A stretch of 64,000 nt of DNA from Paratinospora sagittata (lineage: Eukaryota > Streptophyta > Magnoliopsida > Ranunculales > Menispermaceae): the NCBI GenBank assembly GCA_035771175.1, contig CM069610.1, positions 18,570,001 to 18,634,000 of the forward strand. Direction: 5' to 3'. The position numbers and the translations under genes are program-made. The notes under the pieces are model-generated. The model saw only the letters and a list, made by a program, of their open reading frames with translations. It had not been told where the DNA came from and made no database searches. Of this stretch, positions 45,031 to 57,000 are shown piece by piece. Numbering within the stretch: the first letter of the stretch is position 1; the number at the start of each line of letters is the position of its first letter.

Positions 45031-46980
45031 TTGTTAAGGTTCATGCGAAGAGTGCAAAGTGTTGAACGTGAACATTTTGATCCAAAGATCGAAAGAAGAG
45101 TTGAAAAAGAAAATATGGCTGGAGAGAATAATCAGTTAACTCTGAGGGATTACTTCAAGCCAGTGGTGAACAACAATTATTTTTGGATTGCAAGGCTGCC
45201 AATCAATGTTAACAACTTCGAGTTGAAGCCTGCCTTGGTTACCATGGTGTAACAACACCAGTTCAGTGGAGTGCCTCATGAAGATCCAATGGTCCACATC
45301 AACACTTTTTTGGAAATGTGTGACAAAATAAAGATAAACGGAGTCCCAGAAAATCAAATTCGATTGAGGTTGTTCCCATTTTCATTGACGGATAAAGGAA
45401 GGTCTTGGCTTCAATCTCGAATACCAAGAAGCATTATCACATGGGAAGAGATGTTCCAAAAATTCCTTCAAAAATTCTTTACACTTGCAAAGATATCAAA
45501 GTTAAGAGCAAAGATCAGTCAATTCAGACAATGGGAGTCTGAATCCTTGTATGAGGAGTGGGAGAGGTTCAAGGACTTGCTGAGAAGATGTCCTCAACAT
45601 GGATACCAAGAGTGGCTACAGATCCAAATGTTCTGTAATGCTATGAAATTATCTACAAGGTCATTAGTTGATGCGGCAGTAGGTGGTATACTCTTAGGGA
45701 AGACAATAGATGAAGTTCTCTTGCTGATTAAAGAGATGGCCTCTAATACCTATGAGCATGCAATTGAGAGTACTTCAATGAAGAAAATGGTTGGGCTACA
45801 TGAGGTTGATCAAATAACCTCTATATCTGCATAGATGGAGAGTATCTTGTATCATATAACGACTTTATCTGACAAGGTCGCCACTCTGCAAGGAAGTCCT
45901 TCATCTTCCATAGCATCCATTGCAGTAGCTAGCTCAGTTCCTCAAGGTTTTGGTGGTCAAGAGGAACATGTGCAGTATGTGAAGAATAGACTGTACAATT
46001 ATAGAGGAAACCAAAGTGGAGCCCATGTGCTAAATCAGTACCATCTGGGGGCCAGGAATCAAGAAAACCTTTCCTATTCCAACAATAGGAATGTCTTGCA
46101 ACGACCAGAGTTCAATCAACCACCACCACAAAATAAGAAGACTCCACTTGAGGACATCTTGGCCAAATTCATTGGAAACACATCCAATAAATTTGAGAAC
46201 ACTGAGTCTAAGATCAGCAACATGGAGACCCATATGGGAAACATGACTGCATCAATAAAGAATTTAGAGGTACAAATTGGTCAGATAGCCTTATCCATTA
46301 CTGCCACACAAAGAAGTTCCTTCCCTAATAATACAGAGACCAATCCAAAGGAACAGTGCAAGGCAATCAAACTAAGAAGTGGCAAAAAAGTTGAGAATTC
46401 CCTGTCACCAAATAATGACAAGCCGAGCTCTTCATCATCATCCACACATGTTCAAGAAGAAGTTGAGAAGGAAAATCTGAACAAAGTCAAGGAGGTTGTG
46501 CCAGAGCAAGAGGAAGTGGCAAAGAAGAGAGATTATGTTCCGGGCGTATTAGTTTTTTGGACAACCCATCTATCCTCAAGAATCCTATTCCATATCCTCA
46601 AAGATTTGCAAAGAAAAAGTTAGATGATCAGTTTGCAAAATTTTTGGATATTTTCAAGAAAATTCACATTAACATACTATTTGCAGATGTTTTGGAGCAG
46701 ATGCCCAACTATGCCAAATTCATGAAAGATGCAATGTCCAAAAAAAGGAAGCTGGAAGAGTTTGAGACTGTCAAACTCACTGAGGAATGCAGTGCCATCC
46801 TACAGAAGAAGTTGCCCCAAAAACTCAAAGATCCAAGGAGTTTTTCTATCCCTTGTGTTATTGGCACTTCTTCATTTGATAAAGTGTTATGTGATTTGGG
46901 TGCCAGTATTAATTTGATGCCATTGTCTGTTTTTAAGGAAACTTGGACTTGGAGAGGTCAAGCCCACCACCATATCTCTT
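45031..46980 (+). pseudogene. Athila gag and protease
   Basis: One frame runs from about 45031 to 46545 with stops at 45250 (TAA, likely from CAA) and 45832 (TAG). The retrotransposon gag domain includes GVPHEDPMVHINTFLEMCD and WERFKDLLRRCPQHG. A shift near 46545 leads to 46557-46950, with EECSAILQKKLPQKLKDP and then the protease-like active site DLGASINLMPLSVF (from about 46892), typical of Athila. Another shift follows near 46940. A short deletion near 47035 removes residues normally found before DFVVLDMEE. Confidence 0.88.
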
Positions 46981-46999
46981 CAACTGGCAGATAGATCCA

Positions 47000-49900
47000 T
47001 CACATATCCAAGAGGCATAATTGAAGATGTACTTGTGAAGATGACTTTGTGGTGCTTGATATGGAGGAAGAAAGTGAGATACCCCTTATCTTGGGAAGAC
47101 CATTTTTAGCCACGGGTCACGCCTTGATTGACATCCACAAGGGAGAGCTCACACTGAGGATTAACGATGAGGAAGTAATGTTCAACATCTACAAGTCTCT
47201 GAAGTTCCCTGAAGAGAAGAATTCATGTCACAGAGTTGACATTTTAGGGGGTTGTATTCATGAATTCAAGATGGAAATGTGTCTAGTGGATTCTTTAAAG
47301 AAATGCCTTGTCCATTCAATTTTTGAAAATTCAGTGACAAATGATGAGGACAAGCAATGTCTTATGGCTCTTGAAGCACACAGTGAAGACTCCCAACAAT
47401 CCAAGAGTGAAAATATTGAAGACGTGGCTTCTTCACAAGAAATGAGCACCTTAACACCAGAATTGAAGCCACTGCTAGATCATCTAAGATATGCAATTTT
47501 GGGGGTCCAATCTACATTCCTAGTGATTATTTCATCATCCTTATCTCAGACACAAGAAGAAAAGTTTTTGAGAATCCTGAGAGAGCACAAGACTACCATT
47601 GGGTGGTCCATAGTAGATATTAAGGGTATTATTCCTACCTTATGCATGCACAAGATTCTGATGGAAGAGTTGTACAAGCCTACAGTAGAACATCAAAGAA
47701 GACTAAATCCAGCCATGAAGGAAGTTGTGAAGGTAAAAATTCTTAAATGGCTCAAGGCAGGAATCATTTATGCCATTTATGCCATATATGACAGCTTATG
47801 CCATCTGTGGCATCACAGTGGTCAAGAATGAGAATGAGGAGCTAATCTCTACAAGGACAGTAACAGGGTGGCGAGTCTGCATTGACTACAGGAAGTTCGA
47901 CAAGTCCATAAGGAAGGACCATTTTTCCCTTTCCTTCATTGATCAGATGTTAGACAAACTTGCAGGGTTCCAGTGTTACTATTTTCTTGATGGGTATTCA
48001 GGCTACAATCAGATTGCCATAGCTCCAGAAGATCAAGAAAAGACAACCTTCACATGTCCCTATGGTACATTTGCGTTCAAATGTATGTCATTTGGTTTGT
48101 GCAATGCTCTAACAACCTTTCAGAGGTGTATGATGGCAATATTTGCTGACATGGTGGAGGACATTATGGAGTTGTTTATGGATGAATTTTTCAGTCATTG
48201 GCCCTTCATTTGATCATTGTTTGAAGAATATGGCCTTAGTGTTGAAAAGATGTGAAGATAAAAATTTGGTACTTAATTGGGAGAAATGTCATTTTATGGT
48301 CCAAGAGTGGATTGTACTTGGCCACAGAGTGTCTTCACAAGGGTTAGAAGTTGATAGAGCCAAGATTGTGGCTATTGAGAAGCTCACATACCCAATCAAT
48401 GTCAAAGGAATTAGAAGCTTTTTAGGTCATGCGGGCTTTTACATAAGGTTTATCAAGCATTTTTTCAAGATAACCGAGACTTTATTGCATCTGCTTGAGA
48501 CGGATGTTCTTTTTGTGTGCAATGAAGACTGTGTGAAGGCTTTTGAACATCTCAAGGAAGCTCTTATTTTTGCTCCTATTATGGTGGTACCTAATTGGGA
48601 AGAGCCATTTGAGATCATGTGTGATGCGAGCGACTATGCTATCAGAGCAATTTTAGGACAAAGAAGAGATAAGTTATTTCGAGCAATCTACTATGCCAGC
48701 CGTACCCTTGATGATGCTTAAGAAAATTACACAACCACGGAGAAGGAATTACTTGCGGTGGTATTTGTTTGTGACAAGTTCTAATCCTACATCATTGGGT
48801 CGAGTGTTATTGTCTACACTAATCATGCGGCTATCTGGTACTTGTTTGCCAAGAAAGATGCCAAGCCCAAACTGATTGGATGGATATTGTTACTTCAAGA
48901 GTTTGATCTTGAGATCAAAGATACGAAGGGGAGTGAAAATGTGGTTGCAGATCACCTATGAAAGATGCAACATGACGATTAAAAAATATGAATGTCCAAT
49001 TCAAGAAATTCAACAACTTTTCCCAGATGAACAACTCTATGGAGTGAGGCCTATCTCCCATGGTTCGCAGACTATGTTAACTACTGGTCTACTGGAGTGT
49101 TGCCTCCAGAATTGTCTTATGCGAAGAAGAAAAAATTCTTACACGATGTGAAGTTCTATATGTGCGATGATCCTTTGTTGCTCAAGCGATGCAATGATCA
49201 AGTTATAAGGAAGGGTGTTCCAGAAGAAGAAATTCAAACCATACTCAATGATTGCATTCATCTTTATATGGTGGTCATTTCGGTGCTACAAGAACGACTT
49301 TTAAAGTGGTACAAAGTGGTTTCTACTGGCCAACTCTATTTAGGGACAGTTATACATTTGTGAAGACTTTTGACCAGTGCCAAAGGCTTGACAACATCTC
49401 AAGGCAACGTGAGCTATCCATGACTCCTATCATAGAGGTTGAATTGTTTGATGTGTGGGGTATTGATTTTATGAGACCATTCACATCATCATTTGGCAAG
49501 ACATACATTTTACTTGTGGTGGACTATGTGTCAAAATGAGTAGAAGTCATTGCTGCTACAACATATCACGAAAATTTCTTCAAAAGAACATTTTTACAAG
49601 ATTTGGTACCTCTAGAGCAATCATTAGTAATGAAGGATCCCACTTTTGCAACAAGTTGTTCAACTCTCTCCTTGCAAATATGGGGTCAAGCACAAGATTG
49701 CTATGCCTTATCATCCACAATCCAATGGCCAACTTGAGATCTCCAATAGGAAAGTGAAGCAAATACTAGAGAAGATAGCAAACATCAATAGGAAGGATTG
49801 GGCTACAAAGTTGGATGACACATTGTGGGCATATCACACGGCCTACAAAACTCCTATTGGGATGTCTCCTTATCGGTTAGTATTTGGCAAGCCATGTCAC

Positions 49901-50340
49901 CTTCCTGTTGAGCTTGAGCATAGAGCATATTGGGCGGTGAAGAAGTTGAATTTCGACTTAAAGGTTTCAGGTGAACAAAGGCTACTTCAATTAAATGAAA
50001 ATGGAGGAGTTCCGTAATGTAGCTTATGAGAATGCCAAAATCTACAAAGAAAAGACCAAGTAATGGCATGACAAGAAAATTTTAAGGCGAGAATTCCTAC
50101 CAGGCCAACAAGTCCTTCTCTACGACTCTCGATTGAGATTGTTTCCCGGGAAGCTCAAATCAAGGTGGTTAGGTCCATTTCAAATTGCCAAAGTCATTCC
50201 TTATGGGATTGTGGAACTCCAATGCTTCGATGGACGTATTTTTCGTGTCAATGGCCAACGACTAAGTATTACTATGGCATTGATGATCACAGTGAGGAGA
50301 CGACATTTTTTCAAGAACCAACTTGAGAAAAAGAGATAGT
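47000..50340 (+). pseudogene. Athila pol: protease end, RT, RNase H and integrase, multiply broken
   Basis: 47049-47790: end of the protease domain (EIPLILGRPFLATG) and linker. 47800-48213: RT core with WRVCIDYRKF and FLDGYSGYNQI. The FMDD catalytic motif is damaged by an extra base (reads FMDEFF, about 48178-48195). 48200-48960: RT connection (LGHRVSSQGLEVDRAKI), then RNase H with a CDASDYAI motif and a stop near 48719. 49100-50020: integrase, with an HHCC region near 49250-49390, the first catalytic Asp in VWGIDFMRPF and [14 protein letters not shown] near the catalytic Glu. 50090-50330 encodes the C-terminus (LPGQQVLLYDSRLRL in pieces). At least six shifts or stops prevent function. Confidence 0.88.
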
Positions 50341-52012
50341 CTAGCTTACGACTATAAAGAAGCGTTTGTTGGGAGGCAACCCAACCGATTTTTAGTTTCT
50401 ATGTTATGTTTTCTTTTTAGTCATTGTAGTATAAGATTTGAGTTTTTGTTTTCCACTAATAACACTTCTTTTTGTCCCTTGTCAGGTTTCAATGAAAGTT
50501 TGGGGGGTCCTTGGCGTTGCCAAAAGCAAGAGAATCATTGTGGAGCTTTCAATCCTTGTGGTTGGGGGAGTTTCGTTACCTTTTACATCTTATATTGCTT
50601 TCTATATGTGGATGTTTTTGCATTGTGGACAATGCAAGCTTTATGTTTGGGGGGAGTTCGAGTTCCTTGTCTTAGTGAGAAAATTTTTGCATTTTTGTGT
50701 TGAAAATTTGTGTTTTTAATGAGTCGTATCATTGAATAATTCCATATTCCATTATGAACTTTGACTTGATTTGATCTTGTATGGATGGTCTATGAAAAGT
50801 TTAGCACTTGGTTTTGAACATGAGAAAGTACTCTTAAATCTATGTGCTTGATTTACTTTTCCATGTTTATTGGATATTCTAGTTGACTTTTGAGTATGAA
50901 GCATGATCATGAGTGCAACTTAAGTTTTAAATTGAGAATTTTGCCAGTCAAACATTATTAAATCTCAATTTTTAAACTTAACTCTAGAACTTGCTTTATC
51001 ATTTCTTGCGGTGAAATTCTAGGAATCACACCATGAGAGGCACGATGTAGGCCATTTTTGGATCGATTGAGCTATAAGGACCACCTAGTTGTTGAATTAC
51101 CCCGAGTCACCCTTTTTTGAGCCTTATATCTTGTTTATTGTCACCTAAATTGATTAGCCAAAACCTTTAAGTGAATTTCCCTTGTTTTCACCCTGGGACC
51201 CTTAACTTTTTGAATGAATGAGAATTGTAATAGGTTGGGTTGTTTTCTTGGGAATGTGTGTGAAAATTGGGCTATGGAACACAAATGTATGTGAAGGTGA
51301 CGAGTAGAAATTCAAAACGGTTAAAAAAGAAGAGTAAAAAGATGAAGAAGGAAAAAGAATGAAAAATGAAAAGAAAAAAGCATGTTTCTTCATCAATGAG
51401 TGAAATGAACAAGTTTGGGGCTATTTTGGAGGTAATGTGAATGGAAAATGTTGAAAAACCCTATTTTGGATAATATGTTGGGTTTGGTTTACTTAGTAAG
51501 GCATGGGGTGTTTAAAAGTGTTATGTATCAAAGATGTTTTGGGTGTTTGAGCTTCATTTTATCCATTTTATCATACCCTTTACCTTAACCTTACATTACA
51601 AGCTTAACAAGTCCTATTGATCTTAATTGGCGTGAGACCTACATTAGTGAAGAGAATTGTGAAAAGCAAGCATATGAAGTTCATGTTTTGTCTTGTTGAG
51701 ATTATATTTTCTATCTTGCTTGCATTGGTCTATGTGATTTATGAGTGGTCATGTGAATGATTTATTTTGCTTGTTTGTCAATGAGGATAGAAAAGAAAAC
51801 ATGGTTCTGTAGGTTGAAATTCTAAACAAACAGGTTTAAACTTTAGAAGTTTTCGTTGAGTTTGTTGTATGAGATGTGTGTTATCTTTGAGATCATGTGA
51901 ACCCATTTGTGCAAATCAAATCCTTGTTCATTCTGGAATATGTGAGAGTTTTGTTGTTAAACATCATTTTTTTCTTTGCTCGAGACGATCAAAGTCTAAG
52001 TTTGGGGTAATT
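50341..52012 (+). other. Athila 3' non-coding region and polypurine tract
   Basis: It begins around the GGGAGGCAACCCAACC segment (50370) usually found right after Athila integrase. Short frames (50323-50703, 50438-50719) have no recognisable domain. No env-like ORF with transmembrane segments is apparent. An AAGTTTGGGG tract just before 52013 is the likely plus-strand primer. Confidence 0.6.
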
Positions 52013-53473
52013 TGATAAGTTGAGTTTTAATAGTCACTTTGCATGTTAATTTGTTAGGTTTGTAGGTGCATTTGCTTAGTTTTCAAGTGTTTTTGCATAA
52101 TTAGTACACTTAGTTACTTTAGGTGCAATTAGGTGTTTAGATGAGTTTTTGAGGTTGTTTTCATTAATTTGATGCATTTGTGTTTTCGGTTCTATTGTAT
52201 AGAGGAAAAAAGAGCTCTAAAGTGAGGTGAAACAAGGTTCAAATGATGCTCACAAGATGTCAAGAACATGTGCATAACATGTGCAAAAAGCAGTTCAAAA
52301 CTGTAGAAATTTGGCTAAGTACAAAAAGAAGAAAGAAGAAAAAGATGTTATGGGCGCCAGGGAACGACACTGTTGCAAAGAACAAAAGAGAGGAATTACC
52401 ACGTACAGGGCACCGCAACGCCTTTGGGTATTTTTGTGCGGGTTTTGTGTATATTTTGGACGGATTTTTGGTCCAATTTGGGGGATTTCGAACCACCAAG
52501 GCATTTAGACTTCATTTTAGGGTTTTGTTTGGGGAAGCTCACTTTTTGGAAGCAAAATTAGAGCTAGGGTTAAGAAGAGGAGACAAGACAAGAAGCTGAA
52601 GAAAGGAGTTACAGGATTGAAGATTGAAGAAGAAGAGGGTTTCTTGTTCTAGAAGGGGGTTTCTTCACTTCTACTTCTATTCAATATTTGTTTTGATGAT
52701 TTCTTCCTTGAACTTATATCTTGTATCTATGGATTTGAGTATGAACTAAATATTTGATCTAGAGTTTTGATTAAACTATGTTGGATCTTATGAACTGAGT
52801 ATTGTTTGTGTTATTGATTTATTTTATGGATTTGTTTGCAATTATCTTTGCTTAATACCTTTGAAGTGTTGATCACTCTTTGATTGATCTTAGATTCAAT
52901 ATCTTACACTCGGGAGAGGTGATATTGAATCGAATCCAAGAAATCGCAACCTAGAGTAATAATATTGAGTCGGGAGACCTATGAACCTCTTGGAAATCTT
53001 AGAATGAATTACAAAATTTAAAGCATTCTAAATCTATTCACTTACGCTCGAGAGAGGGAATTGATAGTTTAAGGGTAGATATTCAAAGCACCACTCGGGA
53101 AAGGGATTTGGATGAATTAAAATTCATGATTTATAAACCCATAGCTTAATTCAATAGCATAATGTTTTGAAATCATAAGAAACAACATAGCTAGGTCAAA
53201 ACTCTAGTGTTTCAAACCCATTGAATTTTCTCTCATTTTAATTATATTCAATTTGATTCAAGTTGTCTTGATTATTTTTAATTTTGGTTTACTTTAGATT
53301 TCAACATTCAATCACTCATCCAAATATTTTTCTCCTAAATAAAATCATTTTCATAGTAGTTTTGGGCATTTATATTAGTAATTTTGACTATCCCTGTGGG
53401 TGATACTCAACTCACCTTAAGATATTATAACTTGATAATCGTACACTTGGGATACATAATTTTGTCACGATCA
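52013..53473 (+). mobile_element. Athila 3' LTR
   Basis: It runs from TGATAAGTTGAG to ACGATCA (1,461 bases), matching the 5' LTR with scattered substitutions and one extra block of about 100 bases near 52052-52154. The segments GGGCGCCAGGGAACGA (about 52349) and the CTCGGGAGAGG repeats (about 52909-53100) are shared. Confidence 0.92.
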
Positions 53474-55391
53474 GCGACTTGTTGAAAAGACCAGATTAAG
53501 TGTTATCAATTAATGGACCCATTTAATGTATGGGAAAGTTATATTTGAATATGTGGTGCTTAGATGAGTGGTGTACATGAGAAAAAAGTAATGTACAAGA
53601 AATTGTATTTGAAATGAGTGGTGTGAGCACATGGGAGCATGGGATCATGGAATCTTTTTAAACAAGACTCCCATAAAGTCCCATCTCATTTAGGACATGC
53701 TCAAGAAGAAAAACAAGAGAAAGAAAAAGAAGAGAAGAAAAAGAGAAGAGGAAGAAGAAGGAAAGGGGAATCTAGGGTTTTTGGGGGTGCTCTTGCTCAA
53801 AATCGCCCAAGGTACTTGGTTTATCATTTTTCTTTATGAAAACTTTTTCTAACTCAAGTTTTAGCTTTTGATTGGTATGAATCTCGCAATGGATTTTCGA
53901 ATTTGGGAAGACCTAACCTAGGTTTGAGTTGCATAAGCTTGAATGAGCTTGATAATGGTGGATTTAAGCTTCCTAGACGTAGATCCACGCCCAATAGATG
54001 TTTTCCATGCATCCAACCCTACTTTTCTTGGTGTTTGAGGTTAGGGTTTTGATGGAAACCCTATGAACCGAAATGCATGCTTAGGATTTGGATTTCTAGG
54101 ATGATTTAGAACCCATTGGTGACATTTGCCCCAATTTTTATTGAGAAATTGATGAGGTTCTTTATAAATGACTTAACCTTAGATTCTTGACTTATGGTTT
54201 TCCATTAAAGGTGCATGTGACTTATGTTGAATATGTGAGCATACTTGAATGATTTATAGTGTCAATTTGAGGATTTAAATGGTAGAATATGCGAGTTAGT
54301 TCAAATTGCCCTATGACCCAATTGTAGAGATTTTCCCCAATTTGGGAAAAATGATGAAATTGACTTGGAAATGGTGAATTGGGAGGGATTAAGTCTAATT
54401 GAACGCAAACTGGGTTGATTCATGTTGTAATTGATCTATTTTGATCATGCTATGGTCTAGGCCTAATGATTGAAGGTTCCCAAATTTTGGACCTTTTGTG
54501 TAATTAACCCTTAATTGTAGAATTGAGATGCTTTATGATAATTTGATATGTATTGGGTTAATTTGGGGCATAACGGAGCATGACGTATGTTTTAATTGAA
54601 TTATAATGGCCTAGGCCTAGATATTACAAAATCATGGAATTGAGCATGGTTGGATTGAATCAATATGTATGAACATGAAATTGGGCATGATGGATGCCTA
54701 TGGGTTGGACATTGATTATTTGGGTTGAATCATGAATTATGAATTTGACCATGATGATGGTATAGGGACCTAGACTTAAGTATTGGCTTAAGTCATGTAA
54801 GTCGGGCATAGATGATGCCTATGTGATGAGACTTGGGAATTATGATTTAATTAGACATGGGTTACATGTTTGGGCATATGATATGGATTATGAATTTGGA
54901 TGTGTATGGGCCTACTGACCATGTATGAAAATGATACATGGGTGATGAGTATTGTTTACAGGGTTGGTCATAGAAATTGATAGGTGTGGATCATCATGTG
55001 TTTGTAGGATTTCACTTGGAATTGGGTAACCGTGTGTGAATAAGATTTTCTCTCATTGGCTTGCTTGTGAGTAGACTTCATTTATGCTTAATTTTTTATG
55101 TCATCATATGAACTTATATATTGTATGTTTGGAAGCATGAAATGTGTTTTAAATTGATAATGCATGTGTGTAAAACCTTGTGGGCTTGGTAGGTCTTACC
55201 TCTAAAGAAAGTTAAGTTTATCATTTACAATGATCTAAATGACTTAGTGACTGACAGAAGCTAGGCCTTTGTATGCCCTTCCAAGGGACACAGTAAGGCT
55301 AGCCTATGAGAAGGAAGACTTGACCTTGCCACAAGAGGGTTTTAGAATTGAAAAGAAAGAGAAGCTATGTCCTTATGTGGCATGATGAATA
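53474..55391 (+). mobile_element. Middle piece of Tekay-like LTR 6
   Basis: Non-coding. A purine-rich run at 53700-53770 matches the leader position of the element 2 LTR (20106-20180). The rest is AT-rich with dispersed GGGCAT(A/G)(A/T)GATG-like segments between 54600 and 54900. It ends at GATGAATA, where the SIRE-type LTR entered. Confidence 0.65.
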
Positions 55392-55599
55392 TGTTGGCCC
55401 AAGTATGTCCAAGAGTGGGGTGGATTGGACACTTAGACAATTTAAGATTAATTATAATGGCAAAGTTAAAGTGCGGAATATACATAAATATGCACAATCG
55501 ATTTATAGTGGTTCAACTACTTGCCTACGTTCACTACCTAACCTCCTCAGTTAGGATTTTAAACCTTATTACTAAGGGATTCTCTTATGGGTGAGAATC

Positions 55600-55775
55600 A
55601 AACCGTTACACCTTTCCTCAACTTGCGGGTGTGAGAACAACCGTTACACTACTCAATTTTCAGGCTTGAGACCAACCTATCCCAACTTACGGGTGTGAAA
55701 GAAACTTAAGCTTTCTCAACTTACGGGTGTGAAACAAACTTAAGCTTTCTCAACTTACGGGTATGAGAAGACCTA
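55600..55775 (+). repeat. Array of TTCTCA...TGAGAA hairpins
   Basis: Five or six units of 30-40 bases each contain CTCAACTT(A/G)CGGGTGTGAGA or a close variant, an imperfect palindrome with a loop centred on ACGG. It is the strand complement of the repeat type at 25165-25390. Confidence 0.7.
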
Positions 55776-56449
55776 AACTTGTTCAATACAAGAATATCAA
55801 CTAAGTAGTTTATCTAACTACTGTTACAACCTCGATACAGTATGCAAGATGTGAAATTAAGTACAACTGTATCCTATGAACTATCTCTCAAATTTCTCTT
55901 TCAGCAAGAATGATATAAGATAAAATAGTGCTGAAAAATTTGAGTGAAAACAGTTTAAACTTTCAAATAGATTTTCAGATAAAGATAGAAATTTAGCTCA
56001 GTATGAAAATCTTTTGAAGAAGCAAAGATTCAAAGAAAATGCTTTGAAACAAGAATAACTTAAGCTTTTTGAATCAGATGAAAATTCGATTAACTTTCAA
56101 AAGTGTTTTGGCTCAAAGAATTTTTGGAGGTCTTAACAGATTGTTAAGTGATGGTATATATAGACTTGTAGAGATGAAGTTGTTGTACATTTGAATTTGA
56201 ATTTCAAATATGAACGTTTACTCAGAACAGCTAGAATGTATCATGAAAATGGCAACTGCATATTTCATGAATATTCTAATTTTCTCCATATTCACAAATA
56301 AGGAAGTTTAAGAGACGTGGTTCATGAATCTGAGAATATCTCTTACAAATACAAGAAGTTGATTTTTGTACGAAAAGTTGTTCTTAAAAGGTGGGGGAAA
56401 AGATGTATGTATCAGAACAATAAAAATATCATTTTTGTTATTTTGTTCC

Positions 56450-57000
56450 TTTGAGGGCGCTCATATAGCATCAACGTCCTACCGAACAATGAAGTGAGGG
56501 CGCTACTGACTCGTAAGCGTCCTGACTTACTATGACAATTGAATGACTTAAATCCTGAGGGCGCTAATCGACAGTTAGCGTCCTACTTTATTTTAAAACA
56601 TTAAGAGTATGAGGGCGCTACTCACAAGTGAGCATCCTGAAATTTAAAAAATATTTTAAAACAATATTAAGTGCGCTGAAGGACAGAAACCGTCTTAAAA
56701 GTTATTAAGTTGACTCTAAGGATGAGGGCACTCCTATACAAGTAGCGTCCTGACAGTTTATTCAACTTATAACTATTAGCGTCCTTAAAGATAGAAATCA
56801 ATTAAAACTAAGAGAACTTTCAGAGACCTGAAGCTGAGTCAGTGTCCTAAAACTTTCAAAGGTTGACTAAAGGGGTACCACTACTTACAAGTAAGCATCC
56901 TTATGAGTTAGCTCAATTCAACCTTGAGCGTCCTAATATTTTATCAGCGTCCTGACTTATCAAGGCCAGGAGGGCGCTGCTAAAACATTAGCGTCCTGAA
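56450..57000 (+). repeat. Array of GAGGGCGCT...AGCGTCCT hairpins
   Basis: About eight units spaced 40-70 bases apart pair an AGGGCGCT arm with AGCGTCCT 8-20 bases later, an inverted repeat of eight bases with one mismatch. A matching, more decayed array is at 31290-31750, and fragments are at 24546-24600 (inverted). Units are separated by unrelated AT-rich sequence, so this is a conserved motif series rather than a simple satellite. Confidence 0.75.

Larger units (their letters stand above)
43546..53473 (+). mobile_element. Athila-lineage Gypsy element with both LTRs
   Basis: About 9.9 kb: 5' LTR, tRNA-Asp PBS, gag, protease, RT, RNase H, integrase, a long non-coding 3' region and 3' LTR. 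The flanks are GTGAT (43541-43545) and GCGAC (53474-53478), a possible TSD with two C/T differences. It is the only element here with two recognisable ends and the full gene order. It inserted into LTR 6. All coding parts are broken, and no env-like frame is seen. Confidence 0.9.

Noticed and set aside
50323..50719. Possible env-like ORF in the Athila element
   Set aside because: The frames overlap in two registers, lack a signal peptide plus transmembrane plan, and are far shorter than env-like ORFs of Athila elements.
55600..57000. Regularly spaced short repeats as a CRISPR-like array
   Set aside because: Eukaryotic LTR context, imperfect repeats with variable spacing, and no cas genes; they are LTR hairpin motifs.
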